From assembly GCA_900772775.1 (NCBI GenBank), contig CAAGRW010000134.1, forward strand, positions 55,518 to 119,517: a stretch of DNA of 64,000 nt, written 5' to 3'. Both the position numbers and the translations under genes were made by a program. This stretch comes from Candidatus Rifleibacteriota bacterium. Its GTDB lineage: Bacteria > Vulcanimicrobiota > Xenobia > Xenobiales > Xenobiaceae. The notes under the pieces are model-generated. The model was not told where the DNA came from. It made no database searches and was given only the letters and a program-made list of their open reading frames with translations. This document shows, in pieces, positions 17,149-25,577 of this stretch; position 1 is the stretch's first letter, and every line of letters starts with the position of its first letter.

Positions 17149-18525
17149 TTACTTGGAGGGTTTTGTCTTAGCTTTAGGTGCGTCTTTTGCCACCTGGCTT
17201 GCCTGAGAAGCTGATTCTCCCTTTGTGGCTTGGGAACTGTCTACTTCTTGAGCAGAATCTACTGCGGCCATTTCGGCACTTTTTAAGCTATATTGACGCA
17301 ATTTATGTACCAATTGCTTGCTGTCTTTTACTTTGCCATGCACTTTACTGACAATTTGTTTGACAGATTCGCGGGCTGGTACGGTACCGTTAGCTTCAGG
17401 AGGGTAGGGCGTTTCTGGTAAACGCATATCTTCTTCGGTGAGTGGGCCGAAAGCGGGATTCTTTTCCACATAAAACTCTATGCACACTCTGGCAATAGCC
17501 GCCAAAGGAATGGCTATAAGCATGCCCATAATGCCGCCAATTTCAGCACCAGCTATCAAAGCTACCATGACCGTAAGAGGCGGCAACTTAACGGAACGTC
17601 CGATTACGGCTGGCACGATAATATGGCCTTCCAACCAGTGTACAGCTTGCAAAACAATAATAGTAAAGACGGCAAATAGTGGCCCTTTGTTAAGCAAAGC
17701 AATAATAAAAGCGGGAATATAACTTATAGCTACGCCTACATAAGGGATAATATCGATAATTCCTGAGAATACGCCAATTAAAATGGCATAATCTATGCCC
17801 AAAATCCACAGAGAAACGCCGACAAAAAAGCCGATAGTGACGCAAACAATTAGTTGGCCGCAGATAAATTTGCCCAAAACGTAATTGATACGGCGCAATA
17901 AATCTACCGCTCCGCTGCGCCAAGCTTTAGGTAAACATCCCACAAAGCTCTCTTTATATACTCCAGCGTCTACGAGAATGTAGAAAACGAGCAAAGGCAC
18001 CAGAATGGCGCCGCCCATAATGCTGGCCATGCTGCGCATACCGGAAAGGAAACCGGGCATCGAATTTTTGACCAAACTAGGGCTGTTGCTTTGCATAAAT
18101 TGCATTATATGCTGAGTGCTGAGCTTTTCCGGATCGATCATGGGCTTGAGAGTAGTGGGCAACCAGCTCTGAATAGTAAGAGCCCATTGGGAAGTAATAT
18201 TGTTGAGGCTGGCTGACATAACGCTCATGTTGCTAATTAGACGATGAAATTCTAATTTGACAATGGGCAGTAAATAAGCTACGAAAAAGCTAATTAGAGC
18301 CAGCAAGGCTGCATAAACTAAGGCAATAGCCGCAGTTTTTGGTACTCCCTTTTCGTGCAGGAAGTGTACGCAGGGAGCAATTAAATAGGTGACCAAGATA
18401 GACACGATCAATATGTTGACGATCATGTGGATTTGGCCCAAGAACCAACAAAAAGCTCCCACTAAGATCAAAAGTCCCAGCACATAAAAAATTAGGTGAA
18501 ACTTATTTTTATTATTAGATTCCAT
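17149..18525 (-). CDS. AI-2E/PerM family membrane permease
   Basis: 458 residues with about eight hydrophobic helices. Typical family sequence appears in LWILGIDYAILIGVFSGIID followed by IPYVGVAISYIPAFIIALLN, and HWLEGHIIVPAVIGRSVKLP. The family was named for autoinducer-2 export, but members have varied or unproven substrates, including Na+/H+ exchange. The C-terminal about 90 residues form a soluble charged tail rich in Lys, Ser and Ala, which is longer than usual. It lies 48 bases after the stop of the secreted protein gene upstream on the same strand, so the two may be co-transcribed. Confidence 0.85.
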   Translation of the reverse strand: MESNNKNKFHLIFYVLGLLILVGAFCWFLGQIHMIVNILIVSILVTYLIAPCVHFLHEKGVPKTAAIALVYAALLALISFFVAYLLPIVKLEFHRLISNMSVMSASLNNITSQWALTIQSWLPTTLKPMIDPEKLSTQHIMQFMQSNSPSLVKNSMPGFLSGMRSMASIMGGAILVPLLVFYILVDAGVYKESFVGCLPKAWRSGAVDLLRRINYVLGKFICGQLIVCVTIGFFVGVSLWILGIDYAILIGVFSGIIDIIPYVGVAISYIPAFIIALLNKGPLFAVFTIIVLQAVHWLEGHIIVPAVIGRSVKLPPLTVMVALIAGAEIGGIMGMLIAIPLAAIARVCIEFYVEKNPAFGPLTEEDMRLPETPYPPEANGTVPARESVKQIVSKVHGKVKDSKQLVHKLRQYSLKSAEMAAVDSAQEVDSSQATKGESASQASQVAKDAPKAKTKPSK

Positions 18526-18573
18526 ATCAAAAATGGCAGAATGTCCTTATTAAATTTTTGAGCTTTACTCTAC

Positions 18574-19614
18574 TTAGAAAGCGACAATCACTTTTCTGGC
18601 CTCTATTATACCTGCAGCATTGGCCATGCCCTGCACGGAAACGGCCATACCAGGTTGGATGTTAGCCAAGTTGACAGCTTGTCCTGAAGTATTGGTGGGA
18701 TTGACCATTTGGTGCAAGACAACTTGAGTAGGCTGGGTTTGTCCGTCGGGCATAATAGTTAAGCTGCGAGTACGGGCGTCAGCACTCATAACGCGGCCGC
18801 TGAAAGTCACCAATTGCATAGAGAAAGGGCCGTTGGGAGCGGGCATAAAGCTGCCTTGCTCTTCTTTGTCTTTGTCGTCGCTGCCATAAATTAAAGAGGC
18901 TGTACTGTTAAATTGGGATTCGTTGCCCAAACTGTAAGGATTTTGGGCGTAAGGGTTGGCGCCATTAAAGTTGGCTTGATTGTTTTGGCCCATATTGGCT
19001 TGGGGAGAAGTTTGGGTAGCTGGAGTGGCGCCCTGGGCAATAGTAGCCGGGTTGCCTGCATTGGGGAAAGCGTTAGTATTAGGCACGCCGTTGGTTCCCG
19101 GGTTGGTATTGGAGCCGGGGAAGTTGCCTCCTATACCCAATGGGCCCATCACATTGGGGGCAGCTCCCGTAGCGCTGGAAAATACGCTAGTTAAAGTGGC
19201 CGCCGGGCCTGCAGTACCGGCAAAACCTCCGACCGTAGTGGGATTGGGTGTGCCGGCGTGGCGAGCTACTACATTTTTAGATGACATAAAGTCGGCAATT
19301 AAGTCGCATTCTAAGGGATCACCTACTACGGAACCACAAATGCGCACGCACACTCTCATTTGGGGGCGGAAAGAATTGCTGGAAGTTTTTTGACCGTTAA
19401 GCATAAATTGGCAACCGGGACGCATGATAATCGTTTTTACCACGCCGTCGTCGCGTTGAATTTGCATGCGGCGTCCGCCGGGATTGTAGTTTTTGATAAC
19501 ACCGGAAATAGTCGGTTTGCCTGCCCAAGCTAAGGTTGGACAAAAAACGAAGGCTATTAAGAATATGGCGGCAATTTGCTTAAATAATTTATGTAAAGAA
19601 ATGGCTTGCATCAT
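18574..19614 (-). CDS. Exported protein with DUF5666-like domains and an Asn/Gly/Pro-rich middle
   Basis: The ATG at 19614 is preferred over longer starts because a signal peptide begins there (MMQAISLHKLFKQIAAIFLI, cleavage near LAWA) and AGGAG lies upstream. The mature protein has two small beta domains, residues about 33-110 (ISGVIKNYNPGGRRMQIQRD) and the last about 80 (FSGRVMSADARTRSLTIMPD; PGMAVSVQGMANAAG), which look like repeated OB-like modules of the DUF5666 kind. Between them is a low-complexity region of Asn, Gly, Pro, Gln and Ala. Function unknown; periplasmic or outer-surface location inferred from the signal peptide. Confidence 0.65.
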   Translation of the reverse strand: MMQAISLHKLFKQIAAIFLIAFVFCPTLAWAGKPTISGVIKNYNPGGRRMQIQRDDGVVKTIIMRPGCQFMLNGQKTSSNSFRPQMRVCVRICGSVVGDPLECDLIADFMSSKNVVARHAGTPNPTTVGGFAGTAGPAATLTSVFSSATGAAPNVMGPLGIGGNFPGSNTNPGTNGVPNTNAFPNAGNPATIAQGATPATQTSPQANMGQNNQANFNGANPYAQNPYSLGNESQFNSTASLIYGSDDKDKEEQGSFMPAPNGPFSMQLVTFSGRVMSADARTRSLTIMPDGQTQPTQVVLHQMVNPTNTSGQAVNLANIQPGMAVSVQGMANAAGIIEARKVIVAF

Positions 19615-19856
19615 AGCTTTTGGCCTAACTCCTATAGTCATTTTTTCAATTGTACACGATTTGCAGACTTTTCGCCTGCGCACTTTTTGCCTCTATAAAT
19701 CTTGTCGCTGGCTATTTGTTTTCAACAGGAACAAAAGCAAATTGCTGAGAAGCTCTCTAGCTAGAAGTCCTGGTGGCTTATAGCCTATTGGTAGGGCTGT
19801 TTTGTCGTGAGAATATTTATTTTTAGCGCTTAACCGGCGGGAGGTTTATCACTATT

Positions 19857-20249
19857 ATGGATGCGCAGACCAATGCTTTGGTAAAGAGTTTAATCCACAT
19901 GATGTGGGCTGATGGCGTTATTGAAGAGCACGAACGCGAATTTTTAGGCAGTGTAGTGTCTGAGCTCGGCTGCACCGAAGAAGAGATGAACGAGATCTCC
20001 AAAATGATGGCTGCTCCTCCCACCGAAGAGCTCGATTTCGATGTGGACAGCATTGAGCAAAGCAAGCGCGAAGAAATTTTACAAGCGGCTGCGGCTATGG
20101 CTATGGTTGATGGCGTTTTGGCCGGCAGCGAAAAAGATATGGTTGAAGTTTTGGCCTCTCATTTGGACATCCCCATTGCTAGACGCCAAGCTTTAGTTGA
20201 AGAAGTGCGTCAAGGCGTAACTTCCGTGCGCTCTTTGAGAGAGGAATAG
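19857..20249 (+). CDS. TerB-like helical domain protein
   Basis: 130 residues, all helical. Two copies of the TerB/DjlA-type acidic pattern are visible: MMWADGVIEEHEREFLGSVV near the start and AMAMVDGVLAGSEKDMVEVL in the second half, each with Asp-Gly followed by an acidic helix. TerB-like domains bind divalent metal and occur in stress and envelope proteins; the precise role is unknown. The ATG is preceded by GGGAGG. It is the first gene of a tight operon: the next gene starts 8 bases after its stop. Confidence 0.7.
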   Translation: MDAQTNALVKSLIHMMWADGVIEEHEREFLGSVVSELGCTEEEMNEISKMMAAPPTEELDFDVDSIEQSKREEILQAAAAMAMVDGVLAGSEKDMVEVLASHLDIPIARRQALVEEVRQGVTSVRSLREE

Positions 20250-20257
20250 GCTCTTTT

Positions 20258-20923
20258 TTGTCGCTTCTTCAACCCTTAACAGTGTTTGAAAACAACGCTT
20301 GGGCCGTGATCGTAAAACCTGTGGGCATGCCTGCCCAGCCCGATCCCGGACGGGCGTTTTCTCTTTTAGATTGGGCTCGTCAGCAATGGGGACAAGCCTA
20401 TGTGGTCAATCGCCTAGATCGACCGGCCGGCGGTTTGGTTCTTATGGCCAAAACTTCTGCCGGTGCTGCCGCTCTCAACAAATTGTTGCAAACTGACAAA
20501 GTTAGCAAGTCTTATTTAGTGTTGGTAGAAAATGGCAGCCGCTTGCCTTCTTCCGAAGTGTCTTTAGAAGACTATTTGCTTAAAGACGGGCGGGCCAATA
20601 TTTCACGTGTGGTTGCCTCTACTGAGCCTGGCGCCAAATTGGCTCGCTTGAACTATCGCGTTTTGGCCACGGGGCGAACGCGCACTTTATTGGAAGTTAA
20701 GCTGGAAACTGGCCGTCATCATCAAATTAGGGCTCAGTTTGCCAATTTGGGCTGTCCTGTAGCTGGCGACTTAAAATACCAAGCCAGCAGCGCCTTGCGC
20801 TCAAGAGGCATTGCCTTGTGGTCTTACAAGCTCAGCTTCCCCTGGCAAAAAGCTGAGCAAAGCTTTGTCTATTGGCCCGCCGGTCACGTTTGGCAGCCAT
20901 TTTTAGATATGCTGGAGAAATAG
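20258..20923 (+). CDS. RluA-family pseudouridine synthase
   Basis: 221 residues from a TTG start. It carries the catalytic motif of the RluA family, VVNRLDRPAGGLVLMAKT (usual HRLDxxTSG), with the catalytic Asp in RLD, and the second conserved block KLETGRHHQIRAQFANLGCP. These enzymes isomerise uridine to pseudouridine in rRNA or tRNA; the target here cannot be read. It is short and has no S4 domain, like RluA/TruC types. It sits between a TerB-like and a crotonase gene with gaps of 8 and 4 bases, so expression is probably coupled. Confidence 0.85.
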   Translation: MSLLQPLTVFENNAWAVIVKPVGMPAQPDPGRAFSLLDWARQQWGQAYVVNRLDRPAGGLVLMAKTSAGAAALNKLLQTDKVSKSYLVLVENGSRLPSSEVSLEDYLLKDGRANISRVVASTEPGAKLARLNYRVLATGRTRTLLEVKLETGRHHQIRAQFANLGCPVAGDLKYQASSALRSRGIALWSYKLSFPWQKAEQSFVYWPAGHVWQPFLDMLEK

Positions 20924-20927
20924 AAAA

Positions 20928-21689
20928 ATGGCTGCCAAACCTGTGGCGTGCGCTTCCGCTCCCCCCTTAGAAGCTTGCTTGCACGAAGGCTGGGGGTGCA
21001 TAGTTTTGCAAAGACCTCACAAAGCCAACGCTTACAACGCGCCCATGCTAGAAGGCTTGCGCTCTGTGTTGCGTCAATGGAAGCAAGAAGGGGCGCAAGC
21101 TCTCATTATCAAGTCGGCTCAACCGCGTTTTTTCTGTGCTGGAGCCGACAGAGACGAATTGAGGGCGCGTTCTGGCTTAGATGCTTTCGATCTTTTAGCT
21201 CGTGAGGTCTTTGCCGAGCTTTATGCTTGGCCGGGGCTCACTTTGGCTGTGATCGAAGGGGCGGCTAGAGGCGGCGGCGTGGAACTAGCTTTGGCTTGCG
21301 ATTTGCGCTTAGTAACAGCGCAAGCTAGCTTCGCTTTTCCCGAACTTAGCTTGGGCCTTATGCCTGCCGCCGGGGGTGTAGGCCGCCTAACCCAACTTGT
21401 AGGCCCCGGCCTGACCAAAAGTATGGTGCTGGCAAGCCAAGTGCTGGGGGGATCGGAAGCGCACGCAGCCGGGCTGGCCGCCTACTTTTGCCAAGATGGA
21501 GCTGCAGCCAATGCTTTGGCTGAACGCTTGGCTCGGCGGGCGGCCAGCCAAGACAAAGCGGCTTTGCTTTTGGCAAAGCAACAGTGCAACGCGGCCGCTT
21601 GCGGCTCTTGGGGAAGAGAAGCGCAAGCGGCTTTCGAAGGAGCCGCACAAGCATTTCTATACGAGCGGCGGGCCCAAGCATTAGGTTAA
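20928..21689 (+). CDS. Enoyl-CoA hydratase/isomerase (crotonase) family, DpgB/DpgD-like by context
   Basis: 253 residues. Crotonase signatures: CAGADRDEL, oxyanion-hole stretch GAARGGGVELALACDLRL, and FAFPELSLGLMPAAGGVGRL with the first catalytic-region Glu in PEL. The second Glu position of classical crotonase seems to be replaced. The gene is 25 bases upstream of a DpgA-like synthase. In glycopeptide producers DpgA works with crotonase-fold DpgB and DpgD to make 3,5-dihydroxyphenylacetyl-CoA. A partner role is inferred from this context; a fatty-acid hydratase is the alternative. The region is locally richer in G+C than its neighbours. Confidence 0.75.
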   Translation: MAAKPVACASAPPLEACLHEGWGCIVLQRPHKANAYNAPMLEGLRSVLRQWKQEGAQALIIKSAQPRFFCAGADRDELRARSGLDAFDLLAREVFAELYAWPGLTLAVIEGAARGGGVELALACDLRLVTAQASFAFPELSLGLMPAAGGVGRLTQLVGPGLTKSMVLASQVLGGSEAHAAGLAAYFCQDGAAANALAERLARRAASQDKAALLLAKQQCNAAACGSWGREAQAAFEGAAQAFLYERRAQALG

Positions 21690-21714
21690 GCATTAGGAAA
21701 AGAGCAGCATTTTC

Positions 21715-22794
21715 ATGGATAATCCGCGAGTTATCGCTATCGGCACAGCTATGCCGACGACTTCTTACACCCAAGCTCAATTGGCTCAATATTTTGGCGT
21801 CGGCAATCGCAAGATTCAGGCTCTTTTCGCTAACAGCCACATCAAAAAGCGTTGCTTAAATTTGCCCCGCTTGCAAGAGGCCTTGCAAAATGGTGGAGCC
21901 GAAGGGCCCATGCTCAGCGAAGATCCCGATATTTTAGCTTCGCGCCATCGCCAAGGAGTTATTTCTTTAGGCTCATGTGCTTTGCGCGAAGCTTTGCAAA
22001 AAGCCGGATTGGCTGCTCAAGCTCTCGATTATATTGTATGCGTCACTTCAACAGGCTTTCTTTGCCCTGGCGCTAGCGCCTTGCTGGCTAAAGAGCTCGG
22101 TTTAGCTGAAACGATCTATCGTTTGGACGTTGTGGGCATGGGCTGTAACGCAGCCATGAACGGATTACAGCCTCTAGTTAATTTTTTGCGCCTCAATCCG
22201 CAAAAAGTGGGCGCTTTAGTTTGTATAGAAAATTGCTCTTCCGCTTACGTTGTTGACGAAAAGATGGTCACAGCGGTAGTAAATTCGCTTTTTGGCGATG
22301 CTTGCGCAGCCCTAATTGTAGCTGGCAGCCAATATTCTGAAGCTGAGTTTGATCCTTATTTGCCACAAATTATCGATTTTGAAAGTCAGATAGTAACTGA
22401 AGCCCAAGAGACTATGCGTTTCGAACATCAACAAGGGCGCTTGGCTTTTTTCTTGGATAAAGATATTCCTTACTTTTTGGGTCAAAATGCTCACAAGCCT
22501 GTACGTCGCCTTTGGGAGCGCCATCATTTGAAAAAGCGTGACATTGCTTGGTGGTTAGTCCATTCTGGCGGCAAAAAAGTAATTGATAGCCTAAAAATGA
22601 ATTTGGGACTTTCCGATTATGATTTGCGCCACACTATCGATATTTTAGCTGAATATGGCAACATCTCATCTTGCTCCGTACTTTATGCTTTGTACCGTTT
22701 AAGTATTGAAAAAGTTGCTACTCCCGGTGATTACGCCACTTTAATAACTATGGGCCCTGGCGCTTCTATAGAGACAGCTTTATTGCACTGGTAA
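21715..22794 (+). CDS. DpgA-like type III polyketide synthase
   Basis: 359 residues with a thiolase fold. The type III PKS catalytic triad is complete: Cys144 in VVGMGCNAAMNGLQ, His283 in WWLVHSGGKKVID and Asn316 in LAEYGNISSCSVLY. The C-terminal loop ITMGPGASIETALL corresponds to the conserved GFGPG. The GMGCNA context resembles 3,5-dihydroxyphenylacetyl-CoA synthases (DpgA), which condense four malonyl-CoA units. A KASIII-type or chalcone-synthase-like activity remains possible. It is the last gene of the operon that also encodes the crotonase; no dioxygenase (DpgC) gene is nearby. The product could be a resorcinol-type acid or acyl-CoA. Confidence 0.75.
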   Translation: MDNPRVIAIGTAMPTTSYTQAQLAQYFGVGNRKIQALFANSHIKKRCLNLPRLQEALQNGGAEGPMLSEDPDILASRHRQGVISLGSCALREALQKAGLAAQALDYIVCVTSTGFLCPGASALLAKELGLAETIYRLDVVGMGCNAAMNGLQPLVNFLRLNPQKVGALVCIENCSSAYVVDEKMVTAVVNSLFGDACAALIVAGSQYSEAEFDPYLPQIIDFESQIVTEAQETMRFEHQQGRLAFFLDKDIPYFLGQNAHKPVRRLWERHHLKKRDIAWWLVHSGGKKVIDSLKMNLGLSDYDLRHTIDILAEYGNISSCSVLYALYRLSIEKVATPGDYATLITMGPGASIETALLHW

Positions 22795-22898
22795 AATTGA
22801 GCCAATTTTAGTTGAAAATTCTAACACTACTCTAATACTCAGCAAGCATATTTCTTACGTCTGAAGTAGTACATTATCTGCGAAGAAAAAGAAGTTTA

Positions 22899-22931
22899 CG
22901 TTCGCCGGGGGAGTTCGGGGGAAGGCGAACG
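22899..22931 (+). promoter_or_regulatory. Hairpin in the dnaK leader beside the ribosome site
   Basis: CGTTCGCC (22899-22906) pairs perfectly with GGCGAACG (22924-22931). The loop contains two runs of five G. The stem ends directly at the ribosome site GAGGAGG (22931-22937). A classical CIRCE element (TTAGCACTC-N9-GAGTGCTAA) was not found. The position suggests control of translation or mRNA stability. Confidence 0.5.
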
Positions 22932-22946
22932 AGGAGGATAAAATTT

Positions 22947-24794
22947 ATGTCGAAAGTTGTTGGTATTGACTTAGGAACTACTAACTCAGTAATCGCCTTC
23001 ATGGAAAATGGCAAGCCTACTGTAATTGCTAATGCCGAAGGCAACCGCACTACGCCTTCCGTAGTAGGTTTCTCCAAGACCGGTGAGCGCTTGGTCGGTG
23101 AATTAGCTAAGCGTCAGGCTGTGAGCAATCCTCACGGCACCGTCGCTTCCATTAAGCGTTATATGGGTACCGACCATCGCGTCGAGATCGATGGCAAGAA
23201 ATACTCTCCCGAAGAAATCTCCGCTATGATTCTTCAGAAGTTGAAGACCGATGCTGAAGCTTATTTGGGTGAGCCCGTTAAAGAAGCCGTTATTACCGTA
23301 CCTGCCTACTTTAACGACTCTCAGCGTCAAGCTACCAAGAATGCTGGTATTATTGCCGGTTTAGACGTTAAGAGAATTATCAACGAGCCTACTGCCGCTG
23401 CTTTGGCTTACGGTCTTGATAAGGGCGAAGGCGACATGAAGGTCGTGGTCTTCGACTTAGGTGGTGGTACTTTCGATGTCTCCATTTTGGAAATTGGTGA
23501 TGGCGTATTCGAAGTAAAGGCTACCAACGGTGATACGAAGTTGGGTGGCGACGACTGGGATATGCGCATTGTCGACAAGATCGCTGAAGACTTCAAGAAA
23601 GAAAACGGCGTAGATTTGCGTCAAGATAAGATGGCCGCTCAGCGCATTAAAGATGCTGCCGAGAAAGCTAAGATTGAGCTCTCTCAGATGCTGAACGTCA
23701 ACATCAACTTGCCCTTCATTACTGCCGACGCTACCGGCCCTAAGCACTTGGATATGAACCTCTCTCGTGCTCAGTTCGAAGCTTTGACCGCCGATTTACT
23801 GGAACGTTGCCAGGAGCCTTGCCGTAAAGCTTTGGAAGATTCCGGCTTGAAGAAAGATGAAATCGACCGCGTCTTGTTAGTCGGTGGTTCCACTCGTATG
23901 CCTCAAGTTGTGGAATTTGTCCGCAAATTCTTCGGCAAAGAGCCTTCCAAGGACATCAACCCCGATGAGTGCGTAGCTTTAGGTGCTGCCATTCAGGGCG
24001 CTGTAATTACCGGTGAAGTCAAAGACGTAGTCTTGGTCGATGTAACTCCTCTGTCCTTAGGTATCGAAACCTTGGGCGGCGTAATGACCAAGCTTATCGA
24101 CCGCAACACCTCTATCCCTTGCAAGAAGAGTGAAGTCTTCTCCACCGCTGCTGATATGCAAACTCAGGTAGAGATTCACGTATTACAAGGTGAGCGTGAG
24201 TTCGCTCGCGACAACAAGACTCTGGGCACCTTCGTACTGACCGACATCCCGCCGGCACCCCGTGGGGTACCTCAGATCGAAGTTTCCTTCGAGATCGATG
24301 CTAACGGTATTATTAACGTCAGCGCCGTCGACAAGGGCACTGGTAAGAGTCAGAACATCAAGATCACCGCTTCCACCAACCTCTCCAAAGAAGAAGTGGA
24401 TCGTATGGTCAAAGATGCCGACAGTCACGCCAGCGAAGACAAGAAGAAACGTGAAGAGATTGAGCTTCGCCACAAAGCTGACAGCTTAGTCTACCAAATC
24501 GAAAAGGCTTTACGCGACGCCGGTGACAAGGTTTCCGCTACCGTCAAGGCTCCTATCGAAAACGCTATCGAGAGGGTGAAGAAGGCTTCCGCCGCCGAAC
24601 CTCTGGATCGTGACGAGCTCAAGAAAGCTACCGACGAGCTGGCTCAGACCGCTCAGAAGATTGGTGAGAGCCTCTACCAGGCTCAGCAGCAAGCTGGAGC
24701 CGGACAGGCTGGAGCCGGTCAGGAAGCTCCTAAGAGCGGCAAAGCTGAAGGCGACGAAGAAGTGGTCGACGCTGACTATACCGTAAAAGACTAA
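22947..24794 (+). CDS. dnaK: Hsp70 chaperone DnaK
   Basis: 615 residues, full length. It starts with [19 protein letters not shown]; other signatures are [19 protein letters not shown] and [20 protein letters not shown]. The lid region ends in a Gln/Ala/Gly-rich tail and [10 protein letters not shown]. It folds and protects proteins in the cytoplasm with DnaJ and GrpE, neither of which is next to it. The N-terminal ATPase quarter goes from [11 protein letters not shown] straight to [13 protein letters not shown], so the about 23-residue insertion of proteobacterial DnaK is absent. Codon use is strongly biased, as expected for a highly expressed gene. The ATG follows GAGGAGGATAAAATTT. Confidence 0.98.
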   Translation: MSKVVGIDLGTTNSVIAFMENGKPTVIANAEGNRTTPSVVGFSKTGERLVGELAKRQAVSNPHGTVASIKRYMGTDHRVEIDGKKYSPEEISAMILQKLKTDAEAYLGEPVKEAVITVPAYFNDSQRQATKNAGIIAGLDVKRIINEPTAAALAYGLDKGEGDMKVVVFDLGGGTFDVSILEIGDGVFEVKATNGDTKLGGDDWDMRIVDKIAEDFKKENGVDLRQDKMAAQRIKDAAEKAKIELSQMLNVNINLPFITADATGPKHLDMNLSRAQFEALTADLLERCQEPCRKALEDSGLKKDEIDRVLLVGGSTRMPQVVEFVRKFFGKEPSKDINPDECVALGAAIQGAVITGEVKDVVLVDVTPLSLGIETLGGVMTKLIDRNTSIPCKKSEVFSTAADMQTQVEIHVLQGEREFARDNKTLGTFVLTDIPPAPRGVPQIEVSFEIDANGIINVSAVDKGTGKSQNIKITASTNLSKEEVDRMVKDADSHASEDKKKREEIELRHKADSLVYQIEKALRDAGDKVSATVKAPIENAIERVKKASAAEPLDRDELKKATDELAQTAQKIGESLYQAQQQAGAGQAGAGQEAPKSGKAEGDEEVVDADYTVKD

Positions 24795-24847
24795 TAAGCA
24801 AAGAGCTCAGGCTAGCTCTCCCATAAGGCGGGCAGCCTCAGCTAAGT

Positions 24848-24890
24848 AAAAAATGCGCAACTTCCAATCTCTGGAAGCTGCGCATTTTTT
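24848..24890 (+). terminator. Intrinsic terminator of dnaK
   Basis: A long stem with A and T flanks (AAAAAATGCGCA..TTCC with GGAA..TGCGCATTTTTT). A second inverted repeat just before it (AGCTCAGGCT at about 24804 with AGCCTCAGCT ending about 24843) may add a further hairpin. Confidence 0.9.
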
Positions 24891-24974
24891 ATATCTAATC
24901 TGATTTTGTTAGCAGTTTTATGAATACTTCGTGCTAGAATGTGGGTGTATGAAACTACGGGAGGTTAAATCTCT

Positions 24975-25244
24975 ATGGATGGTGAGGCTTTTTTAAGTAA
25001 CGAGGGTAACTATGCTGTTTTTTCTTATGGAAAAATGGCTATACGTTTTAAAACTTCAGCTAAATTGGAAAGATATACAAACATCCTTGCTTGGGATAAT
25101 GGTTATCTTGAGGTTGTGGCTAAATATCGCGGCGTAGGTGAAGTTGAAGATTATATCGATCTTGTACCTATCTTAAAAAACTTGTATATGGATGCTGAAA
25201 CGTTCTTAAAACCTATAAAGAAAGTGAGTCTTCGTTATGCTTAA
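24975..25244 (+). CDS. Small protein of unknown function, first of an overlapping pair
   Basis: 89 residues, with GGGAGG before the ATG. It is soluble with mixed alpha/beta character: FLSNEGNYAVFSYGKMAIRF, then WDNGYLEVVAKYRG and a C-terminal helix. No family recognised. Its last 8 bases overlap the start of the next gene, which indicates coupled translation and a joint function. The pair is flanked by terminators (dnaK upstream, 25522 downstream) and so is an independent unit. Its size and arrangement would suit a toxin-antitoxin or immunity pair, but no such motif is present. Confidence 0.7.
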   Translation: MDGEAFLSNEGNYAVFSYGKMAIRFKTSAKLERYTNILAWDNGYLEVVAKYRGVGEVEDYIDLVPILKNLYMDAETFLKPIKKVSLRYA

Positions 25245-25494
25245 TTTGGAAAGGGTTATTGAACAAGCTGATATGATCTCTTTAGGTTATGCTTTTACAA
25301 TTAAAGGCCCTTTCATCAGAGTTTTAAATTTGTATAACCCTGAATGTGCGGCAGTAATAGAACATGATGGAGCTGTCGTTGAAACTAACATGAACGATCG
25401 AGAATTGCAAAAAATGTTGCAAGTTTACCAAAAAAATAAGGAGTTTCTGCAAGTGGATGATTTAATAGATCGTATGAATGATGGTCTCGATTAA
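25237..25494 (+). CDS. Small protein of unknown function, second of an overlapping pair
   Basis: 85 residues. MLNLERVIEQADMISLGYAF is followed by a beta segment (IKGPFIRVLNLYNPECAAVI) and a helical C-terminus rich in Lys, Gln and Asp. It overlaps the preceding gene by 8 bases, and its ribosome site (AAAGAAAGTGAG) lies inside that gene. No family recognised, no signal peptide or membrane segment. Confidence 0.7.
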   Translation: MLNLERVIEQADMISLGYAFTIKGPFIRVLNLYNPECAAVIEHDGAVVETNMNDRELQKMLQVYQKNKEFLQVDDLIDRMNDGLD

Positions 25495-25521
25495 CAATAA
25501 TATTATACAATTGAATATAAA

Positions 25522-25561
25522 AAAAGCGGTCGAACCTTTTGGGGGACGGCCGCTTTTGTTT
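25522..25561. terminator. Terminator between the small gene pair and the convergent hydrolase gene
   Basis: AAAAGCGGTCG pairs with the CGGCCGCTTTT side across a loop of about 15 bases; A and T runs on the two sides allow use in both directions. Confidence 0.75.
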
Positions 25562-25577
25562 TTGCTTTATAGGTTAA

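Noticed and set aside
22795..22946. CIRCE operator before dnaK
   Set aside because: No TTAGCACTC-N9-GAGTGCTAA or close variant; only the hairpin described separately.
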